From NCBI GenBank assembly GCA_017517865.1, contig JAFWYB010000046.1, positions 26,936 to 90,935 of the forward strand: 64,000 bases of DNA, read 5' to 3'. Under the pieces are notes generated by a model, which saw only the letters and a program-made list of their open reading frames with translations, had not been told where the DNA came from and did not search any database. Below, piece by piece: positions 1 through 15,000 of this stretch (position 1 is its first letter; each line of letters begins with the position of its first letter). A program made the translations under genes and the position numbers. The stretch is from Clostridia bacterium. Its GTDB lineage: Bacteria; Bacillota; Clostridia; Oscillospirales; Acutalibacteraceae.

Positions 1-3000
1 CTTGTTGATACTCTTCTTGAAGACCTTCTCTTCACAGACGATATGATCAACAACCTTCTCGGTATGCTTGTAGGCTTACTCGGCGGCAAGCAGGTTAACG
101 ATATCCTTGTTATGCTTCAGGATGTTCTCAAGAACGGTCTCGATCTTGACATCAGACCTGCTGCATTCAAGGGCAACAACGAAACTCTCGATGCTCTTAT
201 CGGCGACGCTAAGACATGGAGCGAGGTTGCTAAGAATAACACCAAGTATGAATACACATATGAAACCGGTGAGGTTAAGGACGGTAAGCCCGTAACAGAA
301 ACATGGTACGGTGCTGAAGGCCTTACAGCTACAGAAATTGACCTTGACGGTGACGGCACTAAGGATAATGTAGCTCTTATCCCCGTTTACAACCAGATTC
401 AGAAGGTTGTAGAAATTAAAGCAGACGATCCCGCAACAGAAGCTAACGAAGCTGAAAGTGAGTACTACTACTATTACAACAAGGTAGTGGGTGACACTAC
501 TGAAAAGGTTGAAGTAGTTCTCAATAAGGCTAACGAAACAAAGATTACTGTAGACGGTGAAGAGATTGCTATCACTGCTTGGATGGTAGACGATACAACA
601 TCCAAGAAGACAGCCGTTAAGTTCGATTCAGAAACAGTTAAGTGGAACGTTCAGGATATGAACGGCTTCATCGATGTAGTCTGGGCTATCCTTGAACCCC
701 TTTCACCTGTTCTTGAATTATTCCTCACAGGTAAGAACATTGAAATCTACGGCGAAATCACAATCCGTGGCTTCGACGGTTATGAAGGCGTAATCCTTCC
801 CATCATTGAAGCTCTCGGTGTACCCGTTCTCAAGAAGGCTGACGGTACAGCATACCTTAACAGCTTCTATGAGAACCAGAGCGTATTTGAAGCAGCTGTT
901 TACGGCGGCCAGGGCGAAGATAACGACGGTAATTTCGTTACATATCCCGACGCTGATAAGTCAATTCTGCTTAAGTCAATCGTAAATGCACTTCTTGCAC
1001 TTGTCGATTCACTTTGCGACCGTCCTGTTTCAACTATCGCTACAATCCTTCCCTACCTTTCAAGATTCCTTGAGTCCGATGGTATTGACATCATTCTCGG
1101 CAACCTTCTTTCACCTGTAACTGCTATCACAGACCTCATCAAGAATATCTATGATCTCGACCTTCTCGGCATGGTTAAGGGTCTCCTTTACAACCTTGCC
1201 CATAAGGCTGATGCTCCTGCAGCAGCAGAAACAGCAGCAGAATACGTTGATCAGATGATCGACGAGGCTCAGGAAGCAAACAACGGTGCAGCTATTGATG
1301 CTATCGCAGTTGTCGATAACACTGCAGACGATCCTTCAACAGATAGCGGCGCAGGTATCGACTTCGGCAAGCTCAAGTTCATGGATATCCTCTGGGATCT
1401 CATTCTTGGCATCAAGATTGAAATCGAGGGTAAGGATCCCATCGCTCTTTCAGATATCATTAACGATCAGCTCTTTGCAACTCTCGCATCATGCGCATGG
1501 TATGACACAGAGGATGACGGCGACGTAATGATCAAGAGCCCCGTATTTGACACTACGAACCTTGACAACAGCTATATCGAAAACAAAGATTTAGCTAATA
1601 CAGAATACTATGTTGACCGTGAAACTGTTCTTCTTACAGTTCTCGAAACAATCGTATTCCAGCCCGGCGTGCGCGATCTTCTTGCAAACTTTGTTGCTAT
1701 GTTCGACTTCTCAGACGAAACAATCAACAAGGATTACAGCGCATTCAACGAAGACGGCAGCATCAATGTTAACGGTCTTCTCAGCGTACTCGTTTACGGC
1801 GTATTCAATGATCCTCAGGCTATTGAGGCTCTTCTGATCAACCTCCTTTCATGGTACAACGTTGTTTACGAGGAAGCACGTGTAGACGTTGCAGATAAGA
1901 CTCTTCCCGTTGTTGAGTGGGAAGAGATCGGTATCAGTGAAGCTGAGCTCGAAAACCTTCCTGCACAGCTTGATAACCTCATCACAGCAGTTCTTCCTCT
2001 CGTAGGCGAGCTTCTTCCCTCCTTCGGCGTAAATCTCGGTATTGACCTTAAGGGTGCAAACGTTAAGGAAGTTGTTGAAAACCTTCTTACATCACTCTTC
2101 GTTGATACAGCTGATAAGGCAGGTCTTGCTACAACAATCTTCACAGCACTCGTTAACCTCTTCGGTAAGGGTGACGGTCTCGACAGCGTTCTTGATCTCG
2201 TTTACGAGCTCACAGGCGGCGCTGACGGCGGTATCAACCTTAAGCTCACATACTTCAAGGCTCAGAGCGAAGCTATCGCAAATGTATTCGGCGAGGCTAA
2301 GACATGGGCTGAAGCATATCAGGCATTCAAGCCTGAAGACAGCGACAAGGCTGTAATTGCAAACGCAGACAGCTTCGGCGTTGAAGATTTCGACGATGTT
2401 CTTAATCTCCTTAAGGCTATCGTTGTTCCCTTCGTTCCCGTACTCAAGCTTCTCATGCTTGAAGACGGCGACCTCGTAGTTCTTGACGGCGTAACCGTTT
2501 CCGCAGGTGACGGCTATGACAGATTCGTTATCCCCGTAGCAGAAGCTCTCGGTATAACAATCGAAAAGGACAAGAATGATGTTGCAGCTATCGCAACAGA
2601 CGCAGAGTTCGCTGAATGGGTAATCGGCGGCATTCAGAAGCTCCTTGAAAAGGTTCTCAATGCTCCCGTTGCATTCATCATCGATCTTCTTCCCCAGCTT
2701 TCATTCTTCATCACATCAGAAGGCCTCGCACAGGCAGTAGAACAGCTTCTTGCTCCCGTTCTTACTCTTGTTGATATGGTTAACGCTATTACAGCTAAGG
2801 AAATTGCTGTTGAAGGCGGTTCAATCCAGGCTCTCGATGTATACGCATTCCTTGCAGACCTTCTCGGCAAGATCGGTCTCGACCTTGAAGGTGTAACAGA
2901 TGTTAACGGTATCGTTGACGCTCTTCTCACAGAAGAAGGCCTCATCGCTCTCATTGACGGTCTTGTAAACAAGGATAAGCAGCCCGGTGACGACAAGTAC

Positions 3001-6000
3001 GTTGACTTCAGCTTCCTTACTAAGGACGGCAAGGGCATCTTCACACAGATTGTTGAAAAGACAGTAGCAGTTGGTAACGTTGAAACAATGCGTTACTTCG
3101 GTGCACAGACAAGCGGTAATACACGCTTTGTTAAGGGTGCAACAGCTACAAGAGCAAATACAATCGTTCAGATTATCTCTGAGCTCGTTCTTGCAGAAGA
3201 CGGCCTCATCTTCGATATCCTCAATGTTGCAGGTGTTGACCTCAACGATGCTAAGAACGCAACAGTTAAGACAGTTATTGAAGGCATCACAGGCGAAAAC
3301 CGTTACTGCGTACTTCAGGTACTCCTTAACTACTTCAACCACTATGAGGTTGAAAACGATCTTCTTGAATACCTTTCATTCAAGGAAGAATCCTACGATT
3401 ATGAAGCATACTCAGTAGATTCAACTCTTACCTCACGTAAGGTAAGACGTGCAATCAAGAAGCTCGATAAGGCAATCCTTGCACTTATTCCCGATCTTCT
3501 CCCGCTCCTTGAAAATGTTGACTTCCTTAAGGATGCTCTCGCATCACTCAAGGATACGGACGGCAACTATCAGGGCGTAACGCTTGCTAAGGTTGCAGAA
3601 GCAATTCTTGCAGACCTTGCAATCAACGACGGCATGATGGATACTATCGTAGGTGCACTTGTAGGTGCTCTCGGTACAGGTAGTCTTGCAGAAACTCTCA
3701 ACACTATCCTTCCCATCCTCAATGACCTTCTTGAAATCAACTTCACACCTGTTGAGGTTGCTAAGAACGGCACAGCTCTTGCAGATGTAATCAACACTGC
3801 TGTTGCTGCTGCTGACCTTGAAAACGAAGACGGCACAACACGTGAAGCTACATGGGCCGACGTTGCTGCATATTACACCAACGCTGAAGGCAAGGTTGAG
3901 ATTTCAGGTATCAACTGGGGTATTGATGCAGCAGCAGATCTCAACGGTAAGATTAACGCATTCGTTAACATTATCTGGGCTCTTGCAGCTGAACTCGAAC
4001 CCGTACTCAACTTCCTCTTCAGAGGCGAAGATATCGTAATCAAGGGCAAGGGCGAAAACGCTCCCACAGCTCTTACAATCAAGGGCTCAGAAGGCTACGA
4101 ATATGCTATCGTTCCTCTTCTCAGAGGTCTTGCAGCTGACCAGTTCGGTACTATCAAGACTGCTGCAGAATATGAAGCAGGTAAGGGCAGTGCTGTAACT
4201 CTCACAGCTATTACAGACGGTGTACTCAATGTTGTTAACGCTCTTTGCAACTCACCTCTTGAGTATATCCTCACACTCGTTCCTTCACTCGCATACTTCA
4301 TCGAGTCAGACGGCGTTGAGAAGCTCGTTACAAACCTTCTCGCTCCCGTATTCGCACTCCTTGACGTTGCAGAACCCGCAGTAGGCGATCTTCTTAACGA
4401 TCTTCTCGGCGACGTTCTCGGCAACCTCCTTGGCGACTACATGCCCAAGGTTGACGGTATCGGTACTCCTGCAGAGAAAACTCTCTACGGTTACTACTAC
4501 ACAACAGAAGACGGTACAGTTGTAGATTACTACGATGACAGTGAAGGCGCAGCATCACTTACAACAGGCGGTAAGACATATACTCTTACACGCTACACCG
4601 GTGAAAAGGCAACAAAGACAGAAGCATACAAGACCTATACTCTTGATGAAATTGTTACCTACATCGGCACATCAGAGAACCTTGTAAATATCATAAACGA
4701 CCTTGTTGGCGGTCTTATCTTCAAGGACAGCGCAACAGGTGAAGAAGCAAATGCAGCTAAGCTCCTTGCCGATGACTTCTTCGAGAAGTATGTTGCTTAT
4801 GCAGTAGACATCAAGACTGAGGATACTGATAAGACCTATTTCGAAGCAGTAGTTATCGCAAACGGCGGTGCATTCGGCGGCATAGCCGGCAGCAAAATCG
4901 CTATCGCTTCAACCGACTGGAACGCAAATAACGATACAGCACACTACACCCTTACAGGTAAGGTACGTAACGTTGTTACCGCATTCACGGTTGACATCGC
5001 TGACTCACTTGTATACCTTCTTGACAACGTTGTTTCAGAAGAACTTCTTAACGCTCTTGTTCCCGCAAATATGATGGTTGAGGGTAACATTGTAGGTACA
5101 ATCATCACCAACCTCATCAATCTTATGGAAAAGGGCGACGCTAACGCAGCTCTTACACTCCTTGATATCATCGTAGCTCTCTTCGAAGGCTATGAAATCA
5201 AGTATTCAGAGTATAAGGAACTTCCCGACTTTGAAATCGACCATACAGGCGACATCGCAGCAGAAGCTCTTCCCGGCAAGCTTGATACAATTATCAACGA
5301 AGCTCTGCCTCTCGTTCTTACACTCCTCGTTAAGGGCGAAGCTGAGGAAGGCTCAATCCTTGACATTATCAAGACATCAGTAGCAGGTGATCTTGCTGTT
5401 GATACAAACGGTGTTGCAACAGAAACAAGAATTGAAAAGCTTGTTGCTGACATTATCGACGGCTTCGTAATCAACGGTGACCTTGACGTTATGAACCTCA
5501 TCGTTAACGCTGTTGTTGATATCCTCGGCGGTACCGAAATTATCGATACCATCCTTGGTATGATCAAGATCGGCAATTACAAGCTTACAGCAGCTGACTT
5601 CAAGGCTTCAATCAATACTCACTTTGCAGGTAAGGCTCAGTATGCAGATGCAGTTAGAGCTGTAAACGGCATTATCGGTGACGCAAAGACATGGGCAGAG
5701 GTTAAGGCTAACGCTGCTAAGACAGCTGAAGGCAAGTGCGCAATTGATGCTGATTGGGGCGTAACAGACCTTGACAGCCTCATCGATGCTATCCTTGTTC
5801 TCGTTCAGCCTCTCACACCTGTTCTTCAGGTACTCTTCCAGGGCAAGACTCTCACTCTCCTCTCCTCTAACGGCGAATATGCAGGTGACTTCGATACAGA
5901 CGTTCCCGGCGCAACAGATAACGACGACAGAGCAGAAGAAATCGAGTCAGGCGTAATCCTCGGTGACGGCTATCTTGAAATCCGTGGCTCAAAGGGCTAC

Positions 6001-9000
6001 GAGCAGGGTATCCTTGCACTCGTAGACGCTCTTGACCTCGACGTTGACGGTCTTCCCACAGCTGAAGCTTACAACGCTTCAAACGACATTGAAGTGGTTC
6101 TCGGTTCAGTTCTCGATATCGTTCTCGCTCTCGTAGACGGTATTGCAGAAGCTCCCATCACATTCATTGCTGAACACCTTGCTGGTCTCCTCTACTTCGT
6201 AACAGCTGACAACATTTCAGTGCTTGTTGATAACATCATTGCACTCGTTTGGGGTCTCCTCGAAGTTGTTGAGCCTCTCACAGGTGAAACAGATGCACTC
6301 ATCGAATCACTCCTCAAGGTGGACCTTGACAATTACATCACAACAGACGGTCTCCTCGATCTTATCAACGGTCTTCTTGAAGGCAAGGTTGACCTTGTAA
6401 TCACTGTTGATATGCTTAAGGAACTCATCGCTGCAATCGGTGAAGCTAAGCCCGCAAGCGAAATCGGTATCTCCAAGACACCTGTAACAGGTTCAAAGAC
6501 ATACTTCGTAGACGGTCTTCTCACCTTCGCAATTGATACAGTTCTTCCCATCTTCGCAGATGAAGAAGATGCAGATGCAATCATCAATCAGGTAATCACA
6601 TATCTCAGCGCTGACGGCGCAGTTGCAGGTATAATCAACTTCCTCAACACTCTTACCACCAAGTATGTTGTTGAATTCTTCGCAATCGAAGATCCCGAAG
6701 CAGCTCTTCAGAAGCTTCAGGTTAAGTATGCAACAGCAAATAAGGAACAGGGTGAACGCCTTGTAACAAAGGCTGAGGCAGATAAGGCTCTCGAGAACCT
6801 CGACGCTCTCGTAGCTGAAATCCTTCCCATGGTAGGTCTCCTTGAAGAAGGCGAAACACTCGCTGACTTCGTATCAGGTCTCCTTCTCAACGACAAGATG
6901 GCAAGCACAATCGTTGGTCTTCTTGCCGGTGTATTCGGCGGTCTCAACTCAGACGTTCTTAACATTATCAACATCGTTGGCGATGCTCTCGGCGAAGAAG
7001 TAGACATCTCCGTTGCAACATATAAGCAGGATGCTGATATCGCAGGCTTCTTCGGTGAAGCTACCACATGGGCAGAGGTAACAGAAGCTTATACCGTAGA
7101 CGGTAAGGCTGATTACACCTACGCTTGGGGTATTGATGCTCTCACAACAACAGATGCTAAGATCGAAAGATTCGTAGCTATCCTTACATCTTTCCTCGCT
7201 CCCATTGATTTCGTTCTTGAAGTTCTCCTTGCAGGCGGTACAGCAACCGGTAATGCAGCAGATGCAGATTCAATCAGCGCATTCAAGGAAATCAACATCA
7301 TGGGCGGCAGCGGCTACAACTACGCTATCATTCCTCTTATGGAAGCTCTCGGCGTACCCGCTGACAAGATTCTCACTCAGGCAGAATACGAAGATCAGAT
7401 AGAAGCAAACGGCACTCTCAGCTACATCCTCGAGACAGTTCTCAAGTATGTTGTTGCAGGTCTTGATGCTCCCGTTAACTTCGTTCTCAGCCTCATCGGC
7501 AACCTTGCATACACAATCAGCAAGGACGGCCTTACAACAATCGTCGGCAACCTTATTGCTCCCGTAAGCGCACTCATCAAGTCAATTGAAGGCGTACTTC
7601 CCGTAGCTATTGTAATTGAACTTGATAAGATCTTCGCTGAAGCAGACGCTGACGGCAAGAAGCCTTCAGTTCTCACCTTCGCAATGGGCGACCAGGTTGC
7701 AGAAGGCAACTACAACGTAGGTCTCACACTTGACCTTGACGGTGCAACCCTTGAAGACCTTATAGATACAGTTATTGCCAAGTATGCTTCAGACCTCGGT
7801 CTCAACCTTGACCTCAGCTTCCGCGATCTCGCAGCAGGCTCAGCTAAGGTTGACGCAAACGGCGCAATTATCTTCAACAATTCAAAGGTTAATGCAAACA
7901 ACACTGTTTGGGATATTCTCAACGGTACATGGGGCAAGAACATCGAAGGTGATCCTGCTGATACCATCATCACACTTCTTGATATGGTACTCACAACAGA
8001 AAACATCAACGCTGTTCTCGGTCTCGTACTCAAGGATAAGACTCTCGACGAAACAATCGACGGTCTTCTTGACGGCAAGCTCGGCGTTCTTAAGGACGTT
8101 GCAAACACAGCTATCAACGATCCCGCACTCCTTGTTGACACCGTTATTAAGGTACTCGCTGCAACAGATTACGAAGTAGAAAACCTTGCTGTTCTCTACG
8201 ATACTCTTGCAGCACAGCTTGAATACACATACAGCACAGAAATGCCCAAGTCAAAGGTTGAGCTCGCTCTTAACAAGCTTGATGCAGTTCTCAACAACGC
8301 TATCGACGATGTATTCGTAATCCTTAAGGACCTTGACAATATGCCTGCTCTTATCACTGATATCGCTAACAGCGGTAAGACCGGCAATATCACAGAGCTC
8401 GTTGAATGGGTACTCGGTGAGTATGCATTCACAGACGACCTTATGAACACCATCGTTGGTGCTATCGCAGGCATCTTCGCAGGTATGGACGCTAACACCT
8501 TCAAGACTGTTAATGACATCCTTGTTAAGGCTCTCGGCGTAAGCATTGACCTTGCAGAGTTCAAGAAGGGCACATATCTTGCAGCATACTTCGGCGAAGC
8601 AACAGCTTGGTCAGAGGTAACTGTAGACAAGACATACGAATGGGGCTTTGCAACTGCAACAGCAGCAGAGAAGGAAGAACTCTTCATCGATATCATCCTT
8701 GAAGTAGTAGCTCCCTTCAGCAAGGTTCTCGACTTCCTCTTCAGAGGCGAAAACGTTAAGATTCTCATCGACGGCCTTGAACTCAAGGGCGGCAACGGCT
8801 GGGCTAACGTAATCGTACCTCTCGGTAAGGCTCTCGGCATTGAACTTAATGCAAACGAGGCTTCGGCAGTTGCATGCGTAGAATCACTTCTCCGCGGCAT
8901 CCTCGGCCTTGTTGACAGAATCGGCGCAGCTCCCATCAACACAATAGTAGACATCGTAGCAGGTCTCTCCTACTTCCTTGCTTCTGACGGTGTTGACGAA

Positions 9001-12000
9001 GCTGTTAACGGTATCCTTGCTCCCATCACAGGCTTCCTTTCACTCCTTGGTGCTATCCTTGATATGGACGATGTAAACGCACTTCTCAAGGGTCTCATCG
9101 GTATGGACCTTGACGACATTGCAGACATCGCAGGCGATAAGGGCGAAAAGCTTGTTCAGGGTGTAAATAACCTCATCAACGGTCTCAAGTTCACAGATAC
9201 AGCAACAGGTGCTGAGTCATATCTCAACCTTCTTCCCGCTGACTTCTTCGAAAAGATTGCTCAGTATGCTATCACATACGACGAAGCAGCCGTTGTGACT
9301 CTCACAGAAGACGAAGTTGGCTATGATTATCAGCCCAACCACAAGCATGTAACAGACTTCGAGGTTGACGGTGCAGACGGTCTTATGTATGTACTTTCAA
9401 CAGTATGCTCAACAGAGTTCCTTGAAGCTCTTGCTACTAAGCTCGGCATCAACACTGAAACACCTGACCTTGTTGGTAAGATCATCCTCGGTCTTGCAGG
9501 TAAGCAGGATTCAATCGTTGACATTATCGTAACTCTTCTTACAGATTACACTGTAGAATACGAAGCATACACACGTCAGCCCATCGACAAGATTGATGTT
9601 GACCACATTGATCCTATGGACGAAGAAAGCATCAAGACAGCTCTTCAGGCTATTGACGCTCTTGTTGCAGCTCTCGTTCCCATGTTCGTTAAGGTTGACG
9701 GCCAGAGTGTTGATTCACTCAAGGGTCTCCTTACAGGTCTCCTTGCAGATCTCGACATTGCTGACCTCATCATGGGCGCACTTGTACCCGCAATTGCAAA
9801 CATTGACCTTGACACAATCGTAGGTTATGTTGAAGATCTCACTAACCTTAAGGGTCTTGACCTCAGCCCCGCAGCATTTGCTAACGGCCGCTTCGGCTCT
9901 AAGCTCGGTGAATTCATCGGCGAAGCTGAAACATGGGCAGAAGTACGCGATGCACGCTTCACAAAGGGCGCAGACGGCAAGTACACAATCAATGAATTCG
10001 ATTGGAACCTTGAAATGAATAAGGGCTTCGACGGTCTCGTTAAGTTCATCTGTGACCTCGCAATGCCTCTTGATAAGGTACTCGAACTCCTTCTTGTTGG
10101 CGAAAAGCTTATCGTAATTCCTGACGAGACAGCAGGCGACGTTGTTGCAGGCGAATACGACCACATCGAAATCGTTGGCGGCGAAGGCTACAACTACGCA
10201 ATTATTCCTCTCCTCGAAGCACTCGGTATTGAAGCACTCAGCAAGGCTGATTATGTAGCTCTTGCTAAGGGTACTGCAAGTGTTGACGGTAAGGGTCACC
10301 TGTATCCCATCCTTAACGCTATCATCGGTAAGGTTGATACACTCCTTGACGCTCCTCTTGCAACTCTCCTTCCCATGCTTGCAAACCTTGCATACTTCGT
10401 AGGTACAAACGGTATTAACAACATCGCTAAGAACCTCCTCGCATTCGCTAACTATCTTGTTCTCAAGATCGATCCTATATTCCATATCGGTGTTAAGGTT
10501 GACCTTGGTGCAGAAACAATCTTCGAATACGAGCTCGGCGACGAAGAAGGTAAGAATGTTGCTGCAGGTGTAAACATCAATGTTGACCCGACAGACCTTG
10601 TAAATCTTGTAAACGATCTGCTTGCAGACATCAAGATCAACGACAAGGCTCTCGGTCTCACACTCAACCTCAACTGGCTTGACGTGGCTGCTAAGATGGC
10701 AGCAGTTGATGAAAACGGTGATCTCATTGAAATCCCGACAGCTCAGGTAACTGCTGACGGTACACCCGCAACATGGTATAACATTATAGGTGATGCTGAA
10801 GATACCTTCACAACACTTATCAATACAATCCTCACAGATGCTAATACTCTTGCAATCGCAGACCTCATCAGCGGTCTTCTCGAAAATGCAAACCTTGAAG
10901 TTGAAGGCCTCGACGTTAAGGGTCTCATCAACGACATCATCTACGAGCAGAACGGTATTAAGGAACTCATCGCTGCAGTGGTAATGCTTCTCAGCGGTCA
11001 GTACGACATCACTAACTACGATATAGTTTACAAGTTCCTCGGTGAAATTGCTGAAAGCGCAAACAACGGCACTCTCAACACAGCAATCGAAAAGCTTGAC
11101 GCTATCATCACACGTGAAGTTGTTGAAATCATCCCGATGTTCATCGGTGAAGATGCAACAGGCATCCTTAAGACTCTCCGCGATGCATGCACAGCTGACG
11201 GTGTAACAGACCTCAGCGATATGATCGATTATCTCCTTAAGTCACTTCTCTTCACAGAAGCTAACTACGATAAGCTTATCGGTATTCTCGTTAAGGCTAT
11301 CGGCGGCTTCCTCACTGCAGATCTCTGCGGAACACTTAAGGATATCCTCGGCATTGACCTTGCTCCTGCAGCATTCGCAGCAGCAACAGAAAATGCAGAT
11401 ATCATCGCATACGTAGGCACAAGCGCAAGCTGGGCAGACGTATGGACAGCACACAGCACTGACGGTGTAGCAAATGTTTACGATTGGAATATCGAAACAT
11501 CAGATGACTTCATCGACGCAGTTCTCGATCTTCTCAAGCCGCTTAACGGCATACTCGACTTCATCTTCGCGAACGGCTCAATCAAGCTTCTTCCCGATGG
11601 TGATACAGCAGCTGTTACACTTCCCGGCGGCAACGCATACAATAAGGCAATCGTGCCTCTGTTCAAGGCTCTTGGCGTTGACCTCGCTGAAGCAGCAACA
11701 ACATCCGCCGGTCTCGATAACCTCGTTGAAGGTCTTATCGGTGAAAACGGTCTTGTTAATAAGCTCGGCGCAGCTCCTCTCAAGACAATCTTTGAGCTTG
11801 TTGCAGGTCTCTCATACCTTGTAGCAAACGAAAATCTCGAACCCATCATCAAGAATCTCCTCGCACCCGTATTCTCAATCCTTGATCTTCTTGAGCCCGT
11901 AATCTCAAGAGAACAGATTGACGAAATTCTTAAGGGCTTCATCAAGATCGGTGGCAAGGCATACGGTCTTACAGATCTCCTTGGCATCAGCGGCAACAAC

Positions 12001-15000
12001 GGTGCAAACCTTGTTGAGCTTGTAAATGCTCTTATCGGCGGCTTCGAGGTTAAGAACGACAAGGGTGAGGTTGTAGACGTTATCAACCTTCTCAAGTCAG
12101 ACTTCTTCGTAGAACTCTCCAAGCACGCAGTTGACGTAACAACTCCTGCAGGCCTTGTAGATCCCGACGACATCGGTACTGTTGTAACAGCATGGACATA
12201 CGATTCAGCTGAAACTCTTATGTTCATCCTCGACACAGTATTCAGCGAAGACTTCCTTAAGGTTCTTGCTAACATGATAGGCAAGGGTGAGCAGAATACA
12301 ATCACAACCATTATCACAGGTCTTGCTGATAAGGAAATGTCAGTGGTTGAGCTCATCACAATGCTCCTTGACAATTACGATATCTCTTATAAGAAGATTC
12401 CTCAGGCTGACCTTGAGGGTGATGCAGCCGACTACACAGCATTTGCAGAAAATGCTGCAGAAGTTAAGGATAACCTTCCCGGCGCAATCGCCGCAATTGA
12501 CGGTCTTGTTCCCACCGTTCTCAGCTTCATTGAGATCAACGGTAAGAAGTACGCATCACTCGATGCACTTGTGAACGACCTTCTTGCAGGCGCAGACCTC
12601 GGCGGTCTCCTTATGGAACTCCTTGTACCCGTACTTGCAGATCTTGACAACAACGAAAGCCTTGATCTCGATGCAATCCTCGGTTATGTAAATAACCTTA
12701 CAAATCTCAACATCAAGATCGATCCTCAGACCTTCAAGACCTCAGCTAAGTTCGGTTCCAAGCTTGCTGACTTCATCGGCGAAGCTCAGACATGGGCAGA
12801 AGTTCGCGATGCACACTTCACAAAGGGTGAAGACGGCAAGTGGACAACAGCATATAACTTCGGCATCAATACTCTTGACGACGTAGTTAAGTTCGCTGCA
12901 GACCTTCTTATGCCTCTCGACATAGTATTCCAGGTACTTCTCGGCGGTAACCAGATTATCGCTCTCGAAGACGAGGATACAGTTCGCCGTGCAGACATCA
13001 GAATCAACGGTGGCTTCGGCTACAACTATGCACTCATTCCTCTTCTCGAGGCTCTCGGTGCAACACCCATCAGCCAGGCTGAATACGATGCTAAGATTGC
13101 TGCAGACGGTGCACTCAAGCCCGTACTCGATATGATCGTAGAAAGAGTAAATGAAATCCTTGAAGCTCCCGTAAGTGAGGTTCTCGGCCTTCTTGCAAAC
13201 CTCTTCTACTTCATCGGTTCAGACGGTATCAACACAATCGTTTATAACCTTGTTGCTCCCGTAACAGAGCTTCTCGACAAGGTATGCGAAGTATATCCCA
13301 TCAGCATATACGTTGGTATTGTTGACGGTGCATTCAAGGCAGACTTCGATATCGAAAACAAGAAGGGTCTTGCTCCCGGCTTCGTATTCGACATCGGTGC
13401 AGACGATCTTGCAGCACTCATCAGCGGCCTTCTTGACGGAATCGAAATCAACGGTGAAAAGCTTGGTCTCACTCTCAACCTTGACTGGCTCGCACTTGCA
13501 GCTGCAATGGCTAAGAGAAACGGCAACGGCGACATCATCTACACCAACTCTGCAATGGTTTACGAATATAAGAACTCCAAGGCAGAAGGTGCAGCAGATG
13601 TTAACGATCCTTACAAGAACATCTCCGGCGAAGCTGCAGATGCACTTGTAACTCTCCTCAATACAATTCTTACAGCAGAAAATGCTGCAGTTATTGAAGA
13701 CCTTGTTCTCGGTCTCCTCGGCGATACAGAGCTTCCCACAGAGGTTGAAGACCTCATCAGCAAAGTACTCGGTGACGAAGACGGTCTTGTAAATCTTATC
13801 GGTACTGTAATCCTTGTTCTTACAGGCGGTTACGATATCCATACTCTCAACCTCATCTTCAAGTTCCTTGGTGATGTAGATTACGACGTTGATAATGCTG
13901 ACGAAGCTATCGAAACTCTCGACAGACTTATCGGTAAGGCAGTACCCGTTGTTCTTCCTCTCATTGCAGGTGAGAACCCGACAGGTATTCTTAAGGATAT
14001 CTCAGATGCAGCAGCTAATGTTCCTGAAGGTACTCCCGTTCTTACTCACATCATCAACACTCTCCTCGGCGATCTCGTATTCACCGACGAGATGATGAAG
14101 ACAATTACAGACCTTGTAATCGGCACAATCGGCGGCTTCCTTACAGAGGATCTTTGCGGTACTCTTAAGGACATCATCGGCATTGACCTTTCACCCAAGG
14201 CCTTTGCAGATGCAAGCAACAACAATATATTTGCAGCATACATCGGTGATGCTAAGAACTGGGCTGAGGTACAGGCTGCCCATAAGACAGATGACGGCTA
14301 CGAAGCTATCTTCACAGGTGTTGACACTCAGGCTGAATTCCTTGACGCTGTCTGCGCAATCCTTGAAGCAGTAGAGCCCGTACTCGCATTCCTTCTTACC
14401 GGCGGTGACCTCACAATTGCAGGCGGTTACATTGCTGATTCAAACATCAAGCTTCTTGGTAACAAGGGTTACGAAAATGCTGTTCAGTATCTCCTCAAGG
14501 GTCTCGGTATCGAATACAAGGCTCTTCAGAGCGGCGACAACGCTGTTGATGCTCTCAGATACACAGTTGAAAGCATTCTCGGTCTTGTTGATGACCTCGG
14601 CAAGGCTCCCTTCGATACAATCCTTTCACTCGTAGCTAACCTCAGCTACCTGATTGCAAACAACGGTATTGAAGTAATTCTCACAAACCTTCTCTCACCT
14701 GTACTTTCACTTGTTGACGCACTTGAAGGCACAATCTCGAGAGCAGAGCTCGATGCACTCATCGAAACATTTGTAAACGTTACTCTTCCCAACGGTAAGA
14801 AGCTTAACCTTACAAATATCCTTACAATCGCAGGCGATAACGGTAAGATTCTCGTTGACCTCATCAACGGTCTCCTTCCCAATATCGAAATCAAGGATGA
14901 AAACGGCGAAGTTCTTCACGTAATCAATGCTCTTCCCGACAGCTTCTTTGTAGACCTTGCCAAGGCTTCAATTGAAGTAACAGAATTTGCTGATCCTGCT

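Noticed and set aside
2821-3342. Long antisense open frame (173 codons) opposite the giant gene; similar ones at 9715-10485, 13219-13842 and 15571-16269
   Set aside because: They lack ribosome binding sites, have Cys-rich unnatural composition, and arise from the strong codon bias of the sense strand.
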